Source: Sphingomonas sp.
GTDB lineage: Bacteria > Pseudomonadota > Alphaproteobacteria > Sphingomonadales > Sphingomonadaceae
Assembly (NCBI GenBank): GCA_025980335.1
Contig: JAICXO010000007.1
Span: forward strand, 1 to 39,335
Reading direction: 5' to 3'
DNA: 39,335 nt
Shown here: one piece after another, positions 16,283-23,912 of the stretch
Position numbering within the stretch: the stretch's first letter is position 1
How the letters are laid out: each line of letters opens with the position of its first letter
Position numbers and translations under genes: made by a program
Notes under the pieces: generated by a model
The model's database searches: none
What the model saw: only the letters and a program-made list of their open reading frames with translations
Told to the model about the DNA's origin: nothing

Positions 16283-16910
16283 GAGCGACCACCCAGCGTC
16301 CGGGAGGCAATCCCCGCGCCCGGAACAGCTCGGCATCCCATGCCGGCGCTTCCGGCGCTCGCGGGTCGAGATCGTTGAGGAGCGAGGGTGCGCTCGCGAT
16401 CCGCCAGCGCATGCGCGCGCCGCTGAGGTTCGCCGTGCCGCCGAGCCGGACCAGCCAGCACGGCGTTCCGCTGCGCTCCGACGCGACCGCCAGCCGCCGG
16501 GTCGCGGTGAAGTCGAGCGCGCGCGGGTCGCCCCAAAGCTCGCCGATGACGGCGGAGAGACAGGAGCATCTTACCCCCTCCTCCATCGCCCACAGCGCGT
16601 CGCGGGCGTCGCGCGCCTCGACATGGATGAGGTCGTGGCTTGGAAAGCCCGGCGGATGGACTCGCCCGCCTTCCAGGATCGCCATCCGGTCCTGAACCCA
16701 CAGCAAAGGCTTGTCGCCGCCCACCTGCGCCAGCAGGAACGCGGCCCAGCCGCCGTCGCGCGGGTGCGCGGCGAACACTTCGGAGAGCGTCGCGCTGGAC
16801 GGAACGGGCAAGCGCCATCGTCCGCCCAGCTCCCTCGCGAGCTGAACTTTTCCAAGCGCACGGCTTGCGCCGTCGCCGACCAGTGAAAGGCCTGCAACCA
16901 CACGACTCAC
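16206..16910 (-). CDS. imuA: ImuA, RecA/SulA-like SOS mutagenesis accessory protein
   Basis: A 234-residue protein of the ImuA family, which is RecA-like and works with ImuB and DnaE2. Family traits are GGWAAFLLAQVGGDKPLLWVQD near the middle of the N-terminal half, GLPSHDL-like FPSHDLIHVEARDARDALWAMEEG, and LVRLGG-A plus RMRWRIASAPS towards the end. No canonical Walker A is seen. The frame is closed 15 nt upstream, leaving GTG 16910 or GTG 16901 as start. A LexA box lies 10 nt upstream. The 3' end overlaps imuB by 77 nt. Confidence 0.88.
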   Translation of the reverse strand: MSRVVAGLSLVGDGASRALGKVQLARELGGRWRLPVPSSATLSEVFAAHPRDGGWAAFLLAQVGGDKPLLWVQDRMAILEGGRVHPPGFPSHDLIHVEARDARDALWAMEEGVRCSCLSAVIGELWGDPRALDFTATRRLAVASERSGTPCWLVRLGGTANLSGARMRWRIASAPSLLNDLDPRAPEAPAWDAELFRARGLPPGRWVVAHEADTFHLVAAAGDRALGKKRRLYA

Positions 16911-16919
16911 AACGTTCTT

Positions 16920-16934
16920 GTTCTAGTTTTGTTC
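16920..16934 (-). promoter_or_regulatory. LexA (SOS) box upstream of imuA
   Basis: GTTC-TAGTTTT-GTTC on the + strand (GAAC-N7-GAAC as read towards imuA) is an exact match to the alphaproteobacterial LexA operator GTTC-N7-GTTC. It lies immediately upstream of imuA, so DNA damage should derepress imuA-imuB-dnaE2. Confidence 0.88.
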
Positions 16935-16986
16935 TTTTTCCCGCGACTCACGGGCAAGAGTCAAGTCACTGGCAGGAACGCCATTT

Positions 16987-17796
16987 TCAATGAACGCCGA
17001 GCCGCGCTCCGACAGGAATTGAGGTCAACGGCCGCCGTCCTTCCGAATCGGTCACAAACTGCTCGATCTCCCTGGCGATCCGCTCCAGTGCCGGCCGCCA
17101 CAGCACCGCGCCGATATGATAGGTGTCGATCTCGATCGCCCGGTCGACCTCGTCCTCACCGCCGCGCGCCGCCGCCGGAGCGACGATCCCGTCGCGGCGC
17201 GACCAGAACGCCAGCGTCGGTACCGGCGGCTTGCCGTGCGAGCGCGGGAACGGCGGCTCGTTGACGTCGTGACCGGCAACCCGTTCGTACAATTCCCGGA
17301 CGTTGGTGTTGGTCTTGTAGTCGCCCGAGAACGGCGAGCAGAGGGTGACCACCGCGCGCACCTTGCCGGGATGCAGATGCGCAAGCTCGCGGGCGAACAT
17401 GCCGCCGAGGCTCCAGCCGACCAGAAGTACCGGTCGCCCGTCGTAAATCTGGTCCAGCCGCTCGCGGAGAAGCTCGGGCGTGTCCGGCTTGGCGCCGAGA
17501 TTCATCCCGAGCGCCCACGGGTGAACGCGCCAGCCTGCCCGGGCGAGCGCCCGGCGCAGTTCCATCGTCGTCCGGTCACTGGCGAGGAAGCCCGGCAGAA
17601 CGAGCGCCGGCGGTCCATCCTCCGGCCCCCGCGGGCCGAGCGGACCGAGGCCGGCGAGAACCCGGGGCAAGTGCCACGCCATTTCGCGCACCCGGTGCCA
17701 GTTCGGCGGCGCCAGCTGGTCGGACGGAATCTCCGCCGTCGCCGGCTCAGCCGCCCTCGTCCATTTGATGTCAAACAAGGATGCCATCGCGTTCAT
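16987..17796 (-). CDS. Alpha/beta hydrolase (lipase/esterase-like)
   Basis: A 269-residue alpha/beta-hydrolase. The nucleophile elbow is GWSLGG (G-x-S-x-G) within RPVLLVGWSLGGMFARELA, followed by VRAVVTLCSPFSG. A later SRRDGIVAP fits the loop with the catalytic Asp and DTYHIGAVLW supplies a candidate His. There is no signal peptide. ATG 17787 is an alternative start. It lies downstream of serS in the same direction with a 64-nt gap; the imuA LexA box is further downstream, so it is probably not SOS controlled. Substrate unknown. Confidence 0.85.
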   Translation of the reverse strand: MNAMASLFDIKWTRAAEPATAEIPSDQLAPPNWHRVREMAWHLPRVLAGLGPLGPRGPEDGPPALVLPGFLASDRTTMELRRALARAGWRVHPWALGMNLGAKPDTPELLRERLDQIYDGRPVLLVGWSLGGMFARELAHLHPGKVRAVVTLCSPFSGDYKTNTNVRELYERVAGHDVNEPPFPRSHGKPPVPTLAFWSRRDGIVAPAAARGGEDEVDRAIEIDTYHIGAVLWRPALERIAREIEQFVTDSEGRRPLTSIPVGARLGVH

Positions 17797-17860
17797 GCGA
17801 AAAACATTCCGCCGCGGCGAACTGTTCCGAAGGCAATTTGGAACCGGTCCACGGATCGCC

Positions 17861-19120
17861 TCAGAGGAACTCGCGCCCCATCAGCTGCTGCATCGCTTTG
17901 GGCAGCCTTACGCGACCGTCCTCCGTCTGGTGGTTTTCCAGCAGCGGAACGAGGATCCGCGGGCTTGCCAGCGCCGTGTTGTTGAGCGTGTGCGCAAACC
18001 GCACCTTGCCGTCGGTGCCGCGGTAACGGATGTTCGCGCGCCGCGCCTGCCAGTCGTGCAACGTCGAGCAGCTGTGGGTTTCCCGGTATTTGCCGAGGCT
18101 CGGCACCCAGCTCTCGATATCGTTCATGCGATACTTGCCAAGGCCCATATCGCCGGTCGAGGTCTCGATCACCTGATAAGGGATTTCGAGGTCGCGAAGC
18201 AGGCTCTCGGCGAGCTCCAGCAGCCGTGCGTGCCACCGCGCCGATTGCTCGTCGTCGGCCTCGCAGATGACATATTGCTCGACCTTGACGAACTGGTGGA
18301 CCCGAAGGAGCCCCCGGACGTCCTTGCCGGCGCTCCCCGCCTCGCGCCGGAAGCAGGGAGAAAAGCCCGCGTAGAGCACGGGCAACTTGTCCGCTTCCAG
18401 GATCTCGCCCGAGTGAAGCGACGTCAGCACCACCTCGGCGGTGCCGGCGAGCCACAGCTCGTCGTTCGGCAGCTGATAGGTTTCCTCCTCGTGACCGGGG
18501 AACTGCCCCTGGTTGAGGAACGCCTGGCCGCGCGCGATCGCCGGCACGGTGATCGGCGAGAAACCCGCATCGGCGATCTTTTCCAGCGCCCAGCCCATCA
18601 GCTTGGTCTCGAGCAGCGCCAGCGCGCCCTTCAAACAATAGGTGCGGCTGCCCGACACCTGGGTCACCCGCGACAGCTCGGCCCAGCCGTTCTTCTCGAT
18701 CAGCGCGACATGGTCGAGCGGCGCGAAATCGAACTGGCGTGGCTGTCCCTCGGTCCGGATGACCGTATTGAAGCTCTCGTCGGGGCCAACCGGCGCCCCC
18801 TCGTAGGGAATGCCGGGGAGCTTCAGCATCAGGGCGCCAAGCTCGCCCTCCTTGGCGGCAAGTCCATTCTCGAGCGCCGACGCGCGGGCTCCCGCTTCCT
18901 TCGCCTGGCGGCCGAGCTCGACTTTCTCTGCGGGAGCGGCGTCCTTGAACCGGGCGCTGATCGCATTGCGCTCCGCCCTCAGCCGCTCAATTTCGGTCTT
19001 GGCGCTCCGGACCTCGGCATCGAGCGCCAGCAGCAACCCCAAGTCCAGCGCCACTCCTTTGTCGCGGATCGCGCGTTCAACCGTCTCGCGGTTCGCCTTG
19101 ATGTAATCGAGCGCCAGCAT
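17861..19120 (-). CDS. serS: Seryl-tRNA synthetase
   Basis: A 419-residue class II synthetase that charges tRNA-Ser (and tRNA-Sec) with serine. The N-terminal long coiled-coil arm spans about residues 25-105 (EVRSAKTEIERLRAERNAIS). Motif 2 is near 255-275 (FRREAGSAGKDVRG) and motif 3 near 378-390 (NNTALASPRILVPLLEN). The N-terminus MLALDYIKANRETVERAI and the C-terminal NIRYRGTDGKVRF differ from the MHDIRxIRE type that I associate with sphingomonads, so it may be a second or transferred copy. It lies 21 nt downstream of the flavin reductase gene. Confidence 0.95.
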   Translation of the reverse strand: MLALDYIKANRETVERAIRDKGVALDLGLLLALDAEVRSAKTEIERLRAERNAISARFKDAAPAEKVELGRQAKEAGARASALENGLAAKEGELGALMLKLPGIPYEGAPVGPDESFNTVIRTEGQPRQFDFAPLDHVALIEKNGWAELSRVTQVSGSRTYCLKGALALLETKLMGWALEKIADAGFSPITVPAIARGQAFLNQGQFPGHEEETYQLPNDELWLAGTAEVVLTSLHSGEILEADKLPVLYAGFSPCFRREAGSAGKDVRGLLRVHQFVKVEQYVICEADDEQSARWHARLLELAESLLRDLEIPYQVIETSTGDMGLGKYRMNDIESWVPSLGKYRETHSCSTLHDWQARRANIRYRGTDGKVRFAHTLNNTALASPRILVPLLENHQTEDGRVRLPKAMQQLMGREFL

Positions 19121-19141
19121 CGCGCCTGCCTAGCGAAGCGC

Positions 19142-19657
19142 TCAGTCGAAATGAAGCCGCCGGTAGCGACCGCGGAAATAGAGCAGCGGATCGAGGCTGG
19201 CGTCGAAGCTCGCCTTGACGACCTCGCCGATGAGGATGTGGTGGTCGCCGCCGTCGTGCACCGCATGGCGGCGGCACTCGAACACGCCGAGTGAATCCTT
19301 GAGGATCGGCGCCCCCGCCTCGCCGCACGACCAGGGCGTGGTCCCGAACCGGTCCTCGTCGCGGGTCGAAAAGCGGATGGAGGCTGGCTGCTGATGGGTC
19401 TGGAGAACGTTGACCGCGAAATGCGAAGCGGCCGTCAGCGACCCGGCGCTTGCCGCATATTTGGCGAGGCAGACGAGCAGCAGCGGCGGATCGAGCGAGA
19501 GCGAGGTGAAGCTGTTGACCGTCAGCCCGGCCGGAGTGCCATCCTCCGAAACGCAGGTGACCACCGTCACGCCAGTCGCAAAGCAGCCGAGCGCATCGCG
19601 CAGCGTCCGCGGGTCATGCCCGGTGCGATATTCGCCGCTGGTCGGCTGGTCCGCCAT
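19142..19657 (-). CDS. Flavin reductase-family protein
   Basis: A 171-residue FMN-binding split-barrel protein. LRDALGCFATGVTVVTC followed by GLTVNSFTSLSLDPPLLLVC is the typical N-terminal half of NAD(P)H:flavin oxidoreductases that supply reduced flavin to two-component monooxygenases (HpaC/RutF-like). ECRRHAVHDGGDHHILIGEV is the conserved C-terminal block with the GDHxIxxGxV motif. ATG 19657 is used because the longer frame to 19798 adds a sequence unlike the family. No partner monooxygenase is nearby. Confidence 0.88.
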   Translation of the reverse strand: MADQPTSGEYRTGHDPRTLRDALGCFATGVTVVTCVSEDGTPAGLTVNSFTSLSLDPPLLLVCLAKYAASAGSLTAASHFAVNVLQTHQQPASIRFSTRDEDRFGTTPWSCGEAGAPILKDSLGVFECRRHAVHDGGDHHILIGEVVKASFDASLDPLLYFRGRYRRLHFD

Positions 19658-19833
19658 GGTTGGGGTATAGCGCCACGGCAAACATCGGCCACCTTCTTCT
19701 GGTGGCGATTGCCCGCGCGCCGCGGTCGACTTCCTCGCGAAGCGCTTCTCAGGACTGTGGCTTAACTGCACCAATATGGGACGCGTAAAACTACCCATTC
19801 CGTTTTTAGGCTTAACATTACCCTAACGAAAGT

Positions 19834-19848
19834 TTAACAGCTTCTTAA
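19834..19848 (+). promoter_or_regulatory. CtrA-type box upstream of PEP-CTERM gene 1
   Basis: TTAA-CAGCTTC-TTAA is an exact TTAA-N7-TTAA match to the CtrA response-regulator site, 35 nt before the ATG at 19884. A near match TTAA-CATTACC-CTAA lies at 19812-19826. The same first half and spacer start (TTAACAGC) recur upstream of the paralogue at 23869-23883. Confidence 0.55.
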
Positions 19849-19883
19849 TCCGACCAGCGAGTCGGCGGGGCAGGGAGATTTTC

Positions 19884-20456
19884 ATGCGTAAGTTTGTTGT
19901 TCTGGCCGCCGGTGCGGCGGCGTTGGCGTCGGCCTCAATGGCGAATGCGGGAATCGTGACTACCTCGAGCGGGTTTACGAGCCTCACCGAAGTAGACACC
20001 CCGAGCGTGATCACCATTTCATTCACGCAAAATCCGATCACTGGCAACTTCACTGACGTGTTGGACCTCACCAATCCTGCCGCCGGAATTTATTCCATCG
20101 GTATTCAGACCAGCACGCCTGGCGTTACCTATGGGACGGGAACACTCAAGGCCTGGGATGGAATTGGCTACAATATTCTCGTGGGCACGCTGACGACTGG
20201 CAGCACCATCTGTTGCGGCGCCAACAGCGCGATTGGACTGGCGCCGCAGTATTTCGCCGCGGGCAACTACCAGTTGACGTGGAACGGGACCTTCAGTGCC
20301 TCTACCGGCTATACCGAGGGCACTGACGGCGGCACCGTGACGATCACCAGTGCCGTTCCTGAGCCGGCCACCTGGGGACTGATGCTCCTGGGCTTCGGCG
20401 GGATCGGCATGGCGATGCGTCGCCGCCGGCGTCCGCTGCTCGCGCAAGTCGCGTAA
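19884..20456 (+). CDS. PEP-CTERM exosortase-substrate protein 1
   Basis: A 190-residue secreted protein. A signal peptide (residues 1-22, ending SMANA) leads into a beta-rich, Thr/Ser/Gly-rich domain with the segment NFTDVLDLTNPAAG. The only cysteines are the adjacent C110-C111 in STICCGANSAIGLAPQ. The C-terminus has the PEP-CTERM signal: VPEPATW with PEP at 159-161, a transmembrane stretch LMLLGFGGIGMAM and RRRRR. Such tails are cut and processed by exosortase (EpsH/XrtA type) for surface delivery; no exosortase is in the window. AGGGAG at 19872-19877 is the ribosome-binding site. It is a full-length paralogue of the gene at 23913, with which it shares length and tail. Confidence 0.92.
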   Translation: MRKFVVLAAGAAALASASMANAGIVTTSSGFTSLTEVDTPSVITISFTQNPITGNFTDVLDLTNPAAGIYSIGIQTSTPGVTYGTGTLKAWDGIGYNILVGTLTTGSTICCGANSAIGLAPQYFAAGNYQLTWNGTFSASTGYTEGTDGGTVTITSAVPEPATWGLMLLGFGGIGMAMRRRRRPLLAQVA

Positions 20457-20476
20457 CGAACCCGGATCCAGATCAA

Positions 20477-20507
20477 GGGGCGGTGCCGGAAACGGCGCCG
20501 CCCTTTT
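20477..20507 (+). terminator. Rho-independent terminator after PEP-CTERM gene 1
   Basis: GGGGCGG / CCGCCCC-like stem (GGGGCGGTGCC...GGCGCCGCCC) followed by TTTTTG, 20 nt after the stop codon. It separates this gene from the acyltransferase gene downstream. Confidence 0.85.
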
Positions 20508-20546
20508 TGCTTGCAATTGGATTTGACGATCCGCGGGGCGTCAGCA

Positions 20547-21224
20547 ATGGCGGCTCCCTTCATGGCCGACATCGTAATCTTCGGCGCAGGCCAGCTGGCG
20601 GAGCTCGCGCGCGTCTACATTGAACGCGAGAGTCTCGGCCGCGTCGTCGGCTTCACCGTCGATGCCGACTACTGCCGAAGCGACAGCATGGACGGGTTGC
20701 CGATCATTGCCTGGGAAGAGCTCGAGGCGCACTTTCCACCCGATCAGGTGCAGCTACTCGGCCCGATCAGCTTCCGCCGAATGAACGAATTTCGTCGCGA
20801 CCGTCACCTCGACGGACTTGCCCGAGGGTACCGATTCGCGACCGTCATTCATCCGGGAGCGCGTGTCTATTCGGACAAGATCGGCGACAATTGTCTGATC
20901 CTCGACGGGAACACCGTCCAGCCGGCGGCGACGATCGGCCGGGGCGTGCTGCTTGGAAGCGGAAACCACGTCGGCCATCACTCGCGCATCGGCGATTATT
21001 GCTTCATCTCGACCCACGTCACGATCTCCGGGGCGTGCGATATTGGCGAGCGCTGCTATTTCGCGCCCAAGGCGACGGTGGAGATGGGCCTGTCGATCGG
21101 CGCCGGCAGCTATCTGGGCTCCGCCACACTGATCCGTGATAATCTGCCGGAAGCCGCGGTTGTGCGGCCGGTCCCGTCGAAGTTGGCCCGTTTTTCGGCC
21201 GACCGGATCAAACGGCTGGTTTGA
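20547..21224 (+). CDS. NeuD/PglD-like sugar O/N-acyltransferase
   Basis: A 225-residue protein with an N-terminal nucleotide-sugar-type Rossmann part (DIVIFGAGQLAELARVYIE) and a C-terminal left-handed beta-helix of hexapeptide repeats (IGRGVLLGSGNHVGHHSRIG, then CDIGERCYFAPKATV and IGAGSYLG). NeuD/PglD proteins transfer acetyl or related groups from CoA to amino sugars in surface polysaccharide synthesis. ATG 20547 is preferred (GGGG about 8 nt upstream); ATG 20562 is possible. It is followed by the radical SAM gene. Confidence 0.82.
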   Translation: MAAPFMADIVIFGAGQLAELARVYIERESLGRVVGFTVDADYCRSDSMDGLPIIAWEELEAHFPPDQVQLLGPISFRRMNEFRRDRHLDGLARGYRFATVIHPGARVYSDKIGDNCLILDGNTVQPAATIGRGVLLGSGNHVGHHSRIGDYCFISTHVTISGACDIGERCYFAPKATVEMGLSIGAGSYLGSATLIRDNLPEAAVVRPVPSKLARFSADRIKRLV

Positions 21225-21304
21225 GCCAGCCAGCCCTCGCCGAACTTATTGAATTCGTGATTGTTCTGGCTGACAAGAAAGCCACTGCTGAGAATGAGGT
21301 CATC

Positions 21305-22915
21305 ATGCGTTCGCTGAAGGTTGCGGTAATCAACCCCAGGTTTGAGCCGTCCTTCTGGTGTTACCATCACGCTCTTCCGTTTCAGCATGGCGATAAGCGG
21401 TGCTGGATGGTGACCGGCGCCTTGCCGGCCCTCGCCGCCGCCGCGCCGGCACATTGCGATGTCACCTTGATCGACGAAAACGTCGAAGCGATCGACTTCG
21501 CCGCGCTCGATGACTTCGATGTCATCGGTGTCACCGGCATGGTCGTGCAGGCCAATCGAATGCGCGAAATCCTTCTGGAGCTTCGCGGCAAAACGGCCAC
21601 GATCGTCGTTGGCGGTCCGTACGTATCGGTCGCACCCGAGCTGTTCGAGAAGCTCTGCGACATTCGATTCCTCGGGGAAGCCGACGAAACCTGGCCCGCG
21701 TTCCTGAACACGCTGGGCGAGGGTGCCGAGCCGTTGAAGATTTATCGCCAGGACGAAAAGACGGACATGGCGACCGTTCCCTGTCCCCGCTACGACCTCA
21801 TCAAGTCCGATCGCTACATGATGGCCTCGCTCCAATTCTCGCGCGGATGCCCCTTCACCTGCGAGTTCTGCGATATCATCACCATTTTCGGCCGCCGCCC
21901 GCGCATGAAGACCGCGGCTCAGATGATTGCCGAGTTCGAAGAAATTCACGCGGCGGGCTTCCGCCTGTGCTTCCTCGTCGACGACAATCTCATCGGCAAC
22001 AAGCGGGAGGCGAAGAAGCTGCTCCGTGCGCTGGCCGACTGGCAGGCGGCGCACGGCTATCCAATCAAGCTCTACGTCGAAGCCAGCATCAATCTCGCCG
22101 ACGAACCTGAGCTCCTCGACCTGATGCTCGCGGCCAACGTGCGGCAGGTGTTCATCGGCATCGAATCGCCCCGGATGGCGGCGCTCGAAGAGATGAAAAA
22201 AGTTCAGAACATCCGTGGCGACAGTCTGCTCGCCAAAATCGGGCGGATCCGCGACGCCGGCCTGGTTATCAAGGCGGGCTTCATCGTCGGCTTCGACAGC
22301 GACGATCACCTGATCTTCGATGATCAATACGAGTTTATCCAGGAAGCCGGCATCGCGCAGGCGATCGTCGCGATCCTCGCTCCGATTCCCAGTACCCCGC
22401 TCTACGATCGTCTGTCGCGCCAGGGCCGCATCGATCATCGGCACCCTGATGTCGGCTTCCGTCCCAAACTGATGAGTGCCGATCAGCTGAAGGACGGCTA
22501 TGATGAACTCATGCTCAGGCTTTTCGAAGCCGACGCGTTCTTCGATCGAGTATTCCAGGGCTACGCTCAGTCCTCCGAGTTCCGTCGGCGGCGAAAGGAT
22601 TTCGATGCGCTCGCGCCGAAACGTCGCGGCCTGCGCGCCACCGTCTCCAACTGGACTGGAACCATGCTCCAGGCGGCTGCCCTTTGGCGCACGGCTCGAC
22701 GCACCGAGCGCGGGCGCGATCTGCTGCGCGCCTACATCCACGCGTGGAGGAAGCAGAACTTGCCGTTAGGCGCAGAGCGTATTCCGCTCGCCAGCTTCGT
22801 CGGCCTATGCGTGGAGCACTGGCACTTCTTCAACATTGCCCAGAACCGCCACAAGGGCCGCTTCGCCCATCTATCGGAGTTCGCCGGACCGGAGCCGGTC
22901 GACCTCGCCGCCTAA
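21305..22915 (+). CDS. B12-binding-domain radical SAM enzyme (HpnP/DUF4070-like)
   Basis: A 536-residue radical SAM protein. The N-terminal third (VAVINPRFEPSFW, then VTLIDENVEAID and VIGVTGMVVQ, VVGGPYVS) has the fold pattern of the cobalamin-binding domain. The [4Fe-4S]-binding cysteines are in SRGCPFTCEFCDI (CxxxCxxC). YVEASINLADEPELLDLML and FIGIESP are typical of the SAM barrel. The layout resembles HpnP, BchE and related methylases or cyclases; the substrate here is unknown. The ATG with upstream GAGG was chosen over the TTG 21221 that overlaps the acyltransferase stop. The stop overlaps the convergent WbqC-like gene by 4 nt. Confidence 0.85.
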   Translation: MRSLKVAVINPRFEPSFWCYHHALPFQHGDKRCWMVTGALPALAAAAPAHCDVTLIDENVEAIDFAALDDFDVIGVTGMVVQANRMREILLELRGKTATIVVGGPYVSVAPELFEKLCDIRFLGEADETWPAFLNTLGEGAEPLKIYRQDEKTDMATVPCPRYDLIKSDRYMMASLQFSRGCPFTCEFCDIITIFGRRPRMKTAAQMIAEFEEIHAAGFRLCFLVDDNLIGNKREAKKLLRALADWQAAHGYPIKLYVEASINLADEPELLDLMLAANVRQVFIGIESPRMAALEEMKKVQNIRGDSLLAKIGRIRDAGLVIKAGFIVGFDSDDHLIFDDQYEFIQEAGIAQAIVAILAPIPSTPLYDRLSRQGRIDHRHPDVGFRPKLMSADQLKDGYDELMLRLFEADAFFDRVFQGYAQSSEFRRRRKDFDALAPKRRGLRATVSNWTGTMLQAAALWRTARRTERGRDLLRAYIHAWRKQNLPLGAERIPLASFVGLCVEHWHFFNIAQNRHKGRFAHLSEFAGPEPVDLAA

Positions 22916-23610
22916 TTGGCGACGTCGCGCGTGGCGGCGGATGCGCGGATAGAGTTCGCCAGCTCGTCGAGCGGGACGGTGCCCAGCGCCGGCAGCATGT
23001 GCCAGTGGTCGCCTTGGTACGGTCGAAGGAACTCAAGCCGCAGTCCATGGCGGGCGAACAGGCGAGGGTCGTACAGATTTCGGCCGCCTGACGCGTTGAC
23101 GTAGCGGTCTGCCCCCAGAGCCTCTGCGATCGCGATGATTCGCTCCTGGCCGTGAAGTGCCGGGTCGATCGGCAGGCTCGAACTGCGGACGATCCGCGGA
23201 GTCAGTCCGAGCAGGGCGGCAGTGACGTGAAGCCCTTCGTGAAGGAACCCGACGACGTCCGACAACTCACCGGTCAGGTGCCGCCGAACGGGTTCTGGAA
23301 GGCGGTCGTAATTGTTCTTGTTGGCGAGCAGACCGAGGCGCTCGCGGAACACGGATGTCGCATCGGGAGCGAATTCGAGATCGCGGATCAGCGTGGCCCT
23401 CGACTGCCGAAGCAGAGGCAATGTCAGCCAGATCGGCTGCTGGCCGCGACGGCCGACCTCGCTTCGGTGCACGCGTCCCCGGCGGGGGAATTGGACGCAA
23501 TCGTAGATGACGAACGTTTCTACCGCAGCCAGCAAGGCGAAATAAGCGGGATAGGGATAGAAATAGGGCTGCATCACGGCCACGCTTTTGCTGATCGCAG
23601 AGACCTTCAC
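22912..23610 (-). CDS. WbqC-like protein
   Basis: A 232-residue protein of the WbqC family, found in O-antigen and other surface-glycan clusters. MQPYFYPYPAYFALLAAVETFVIYDCVQFPRRG is the hallmark N-terminus (given here in part only: MQPYFYPYPAYF then FVIYDCVQF). Later blocks include WLTLPL, RIVRSSSL and ALGADRYVNASGGRNLYD. The function of the family is not established; a role as a transferase or ligase acting on amino sugars is a common guess. GTG 23610 is used; TTG 23616 and GTG 23583 are alternatives and none has a clear ribosome-binding site. Confidence 0.82.
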   Translation of the reverse strand: MKVSAISKSVAVMQPYFYPYPAYFALLAAVETFVIYDCVQFPRRGRVHRSEVGRRGQQPIWLTLPLLRQSRATLIRDLEFAPDATSVFRERLGLLANKNNYDRLPEPVRRHLTGELSDVVGFLHEGLHVTAALLGLTPRIVRSSSLPIDPALHGQERIIAIAEALGADRYVNASGGRNLYDPRLFARHGLRLEFLRPYQGDHWHMLPALGTVPLDELANSIRASAATRDVAN

Positions 23611-23792
23611 GGGCAATCGAGTGTCCTGCGGACTCTATCCGCAACAGGCAGCAATCTGGATTGCCGGAAGGTCGATAGCAGCAGCATTGGCGGCGGCGAT
23701 CGCATCGATTGTCCATCCTTCGGCTGTTCGAAACGTATCAGAACGCTTTTGGTCCGCAATCAGGCGCCCAACGCGTAACTGAGGCAATCTCG

Positions 23793-23812
23793 CAACAGTT
23801 CCGCGGCTGTTG
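23793..23812. promoter_or_regulatory. Inverted repeat upstream of PEP-CTERM gene 2
   Basis: CAACAG-TTCCGCGG-CTGTTG, a perfect 6-bp dyad with an 8-base spacer. It lies in the ~300-nt gap between the divergent WbqC-like and PEP-CTERM genes; the rest of the gap shows no gene. It may be a regulator site; unproven. Confidence 0.35.
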
Positions 23813-23868
23813 GAATGGGTAAAAACCGCCTCCCCGATTAAATCCTCCGCTGTCCCGGAACCTAGGCC

Positions 23869-23883
23869 TTAACAGCCTGTTAA
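23869..23883 (+). promoter_or_regulatory. CtrA-type box upstream of PEP-CTERM gene 2
   Basis: TTAA-CAGCCTG-TTAA is an exact TTAA-N7-TTAA match and is also a perfect dyad (TTAACAG-C-CTGTTAA). It ends 29 nt before the ATG at 23913. The paralogue at 19884 has the same site with three different spacer bases at most. Confidence 0.6.
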
Positions 23884-23912
23884 CGCTGCACCGAAAGATG
23901 TGGAGGTCGCAA

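Noticed and set aside
19741-19883. Sigma-54 promoter before PEP-CTERM gene 1, as known for some PEP-CTERM genes
   Set aside because: No GG-N10-GC pair with the TGGCAC/TTGC context was found; GTGGCTTAACTGC has the wrong spacing.
21110-22741. 543-residue frame antisense to the radical SAM gene
   Set aside because: Shadow of a well-supported gene on the other strand; composition is that of an antisense frame.
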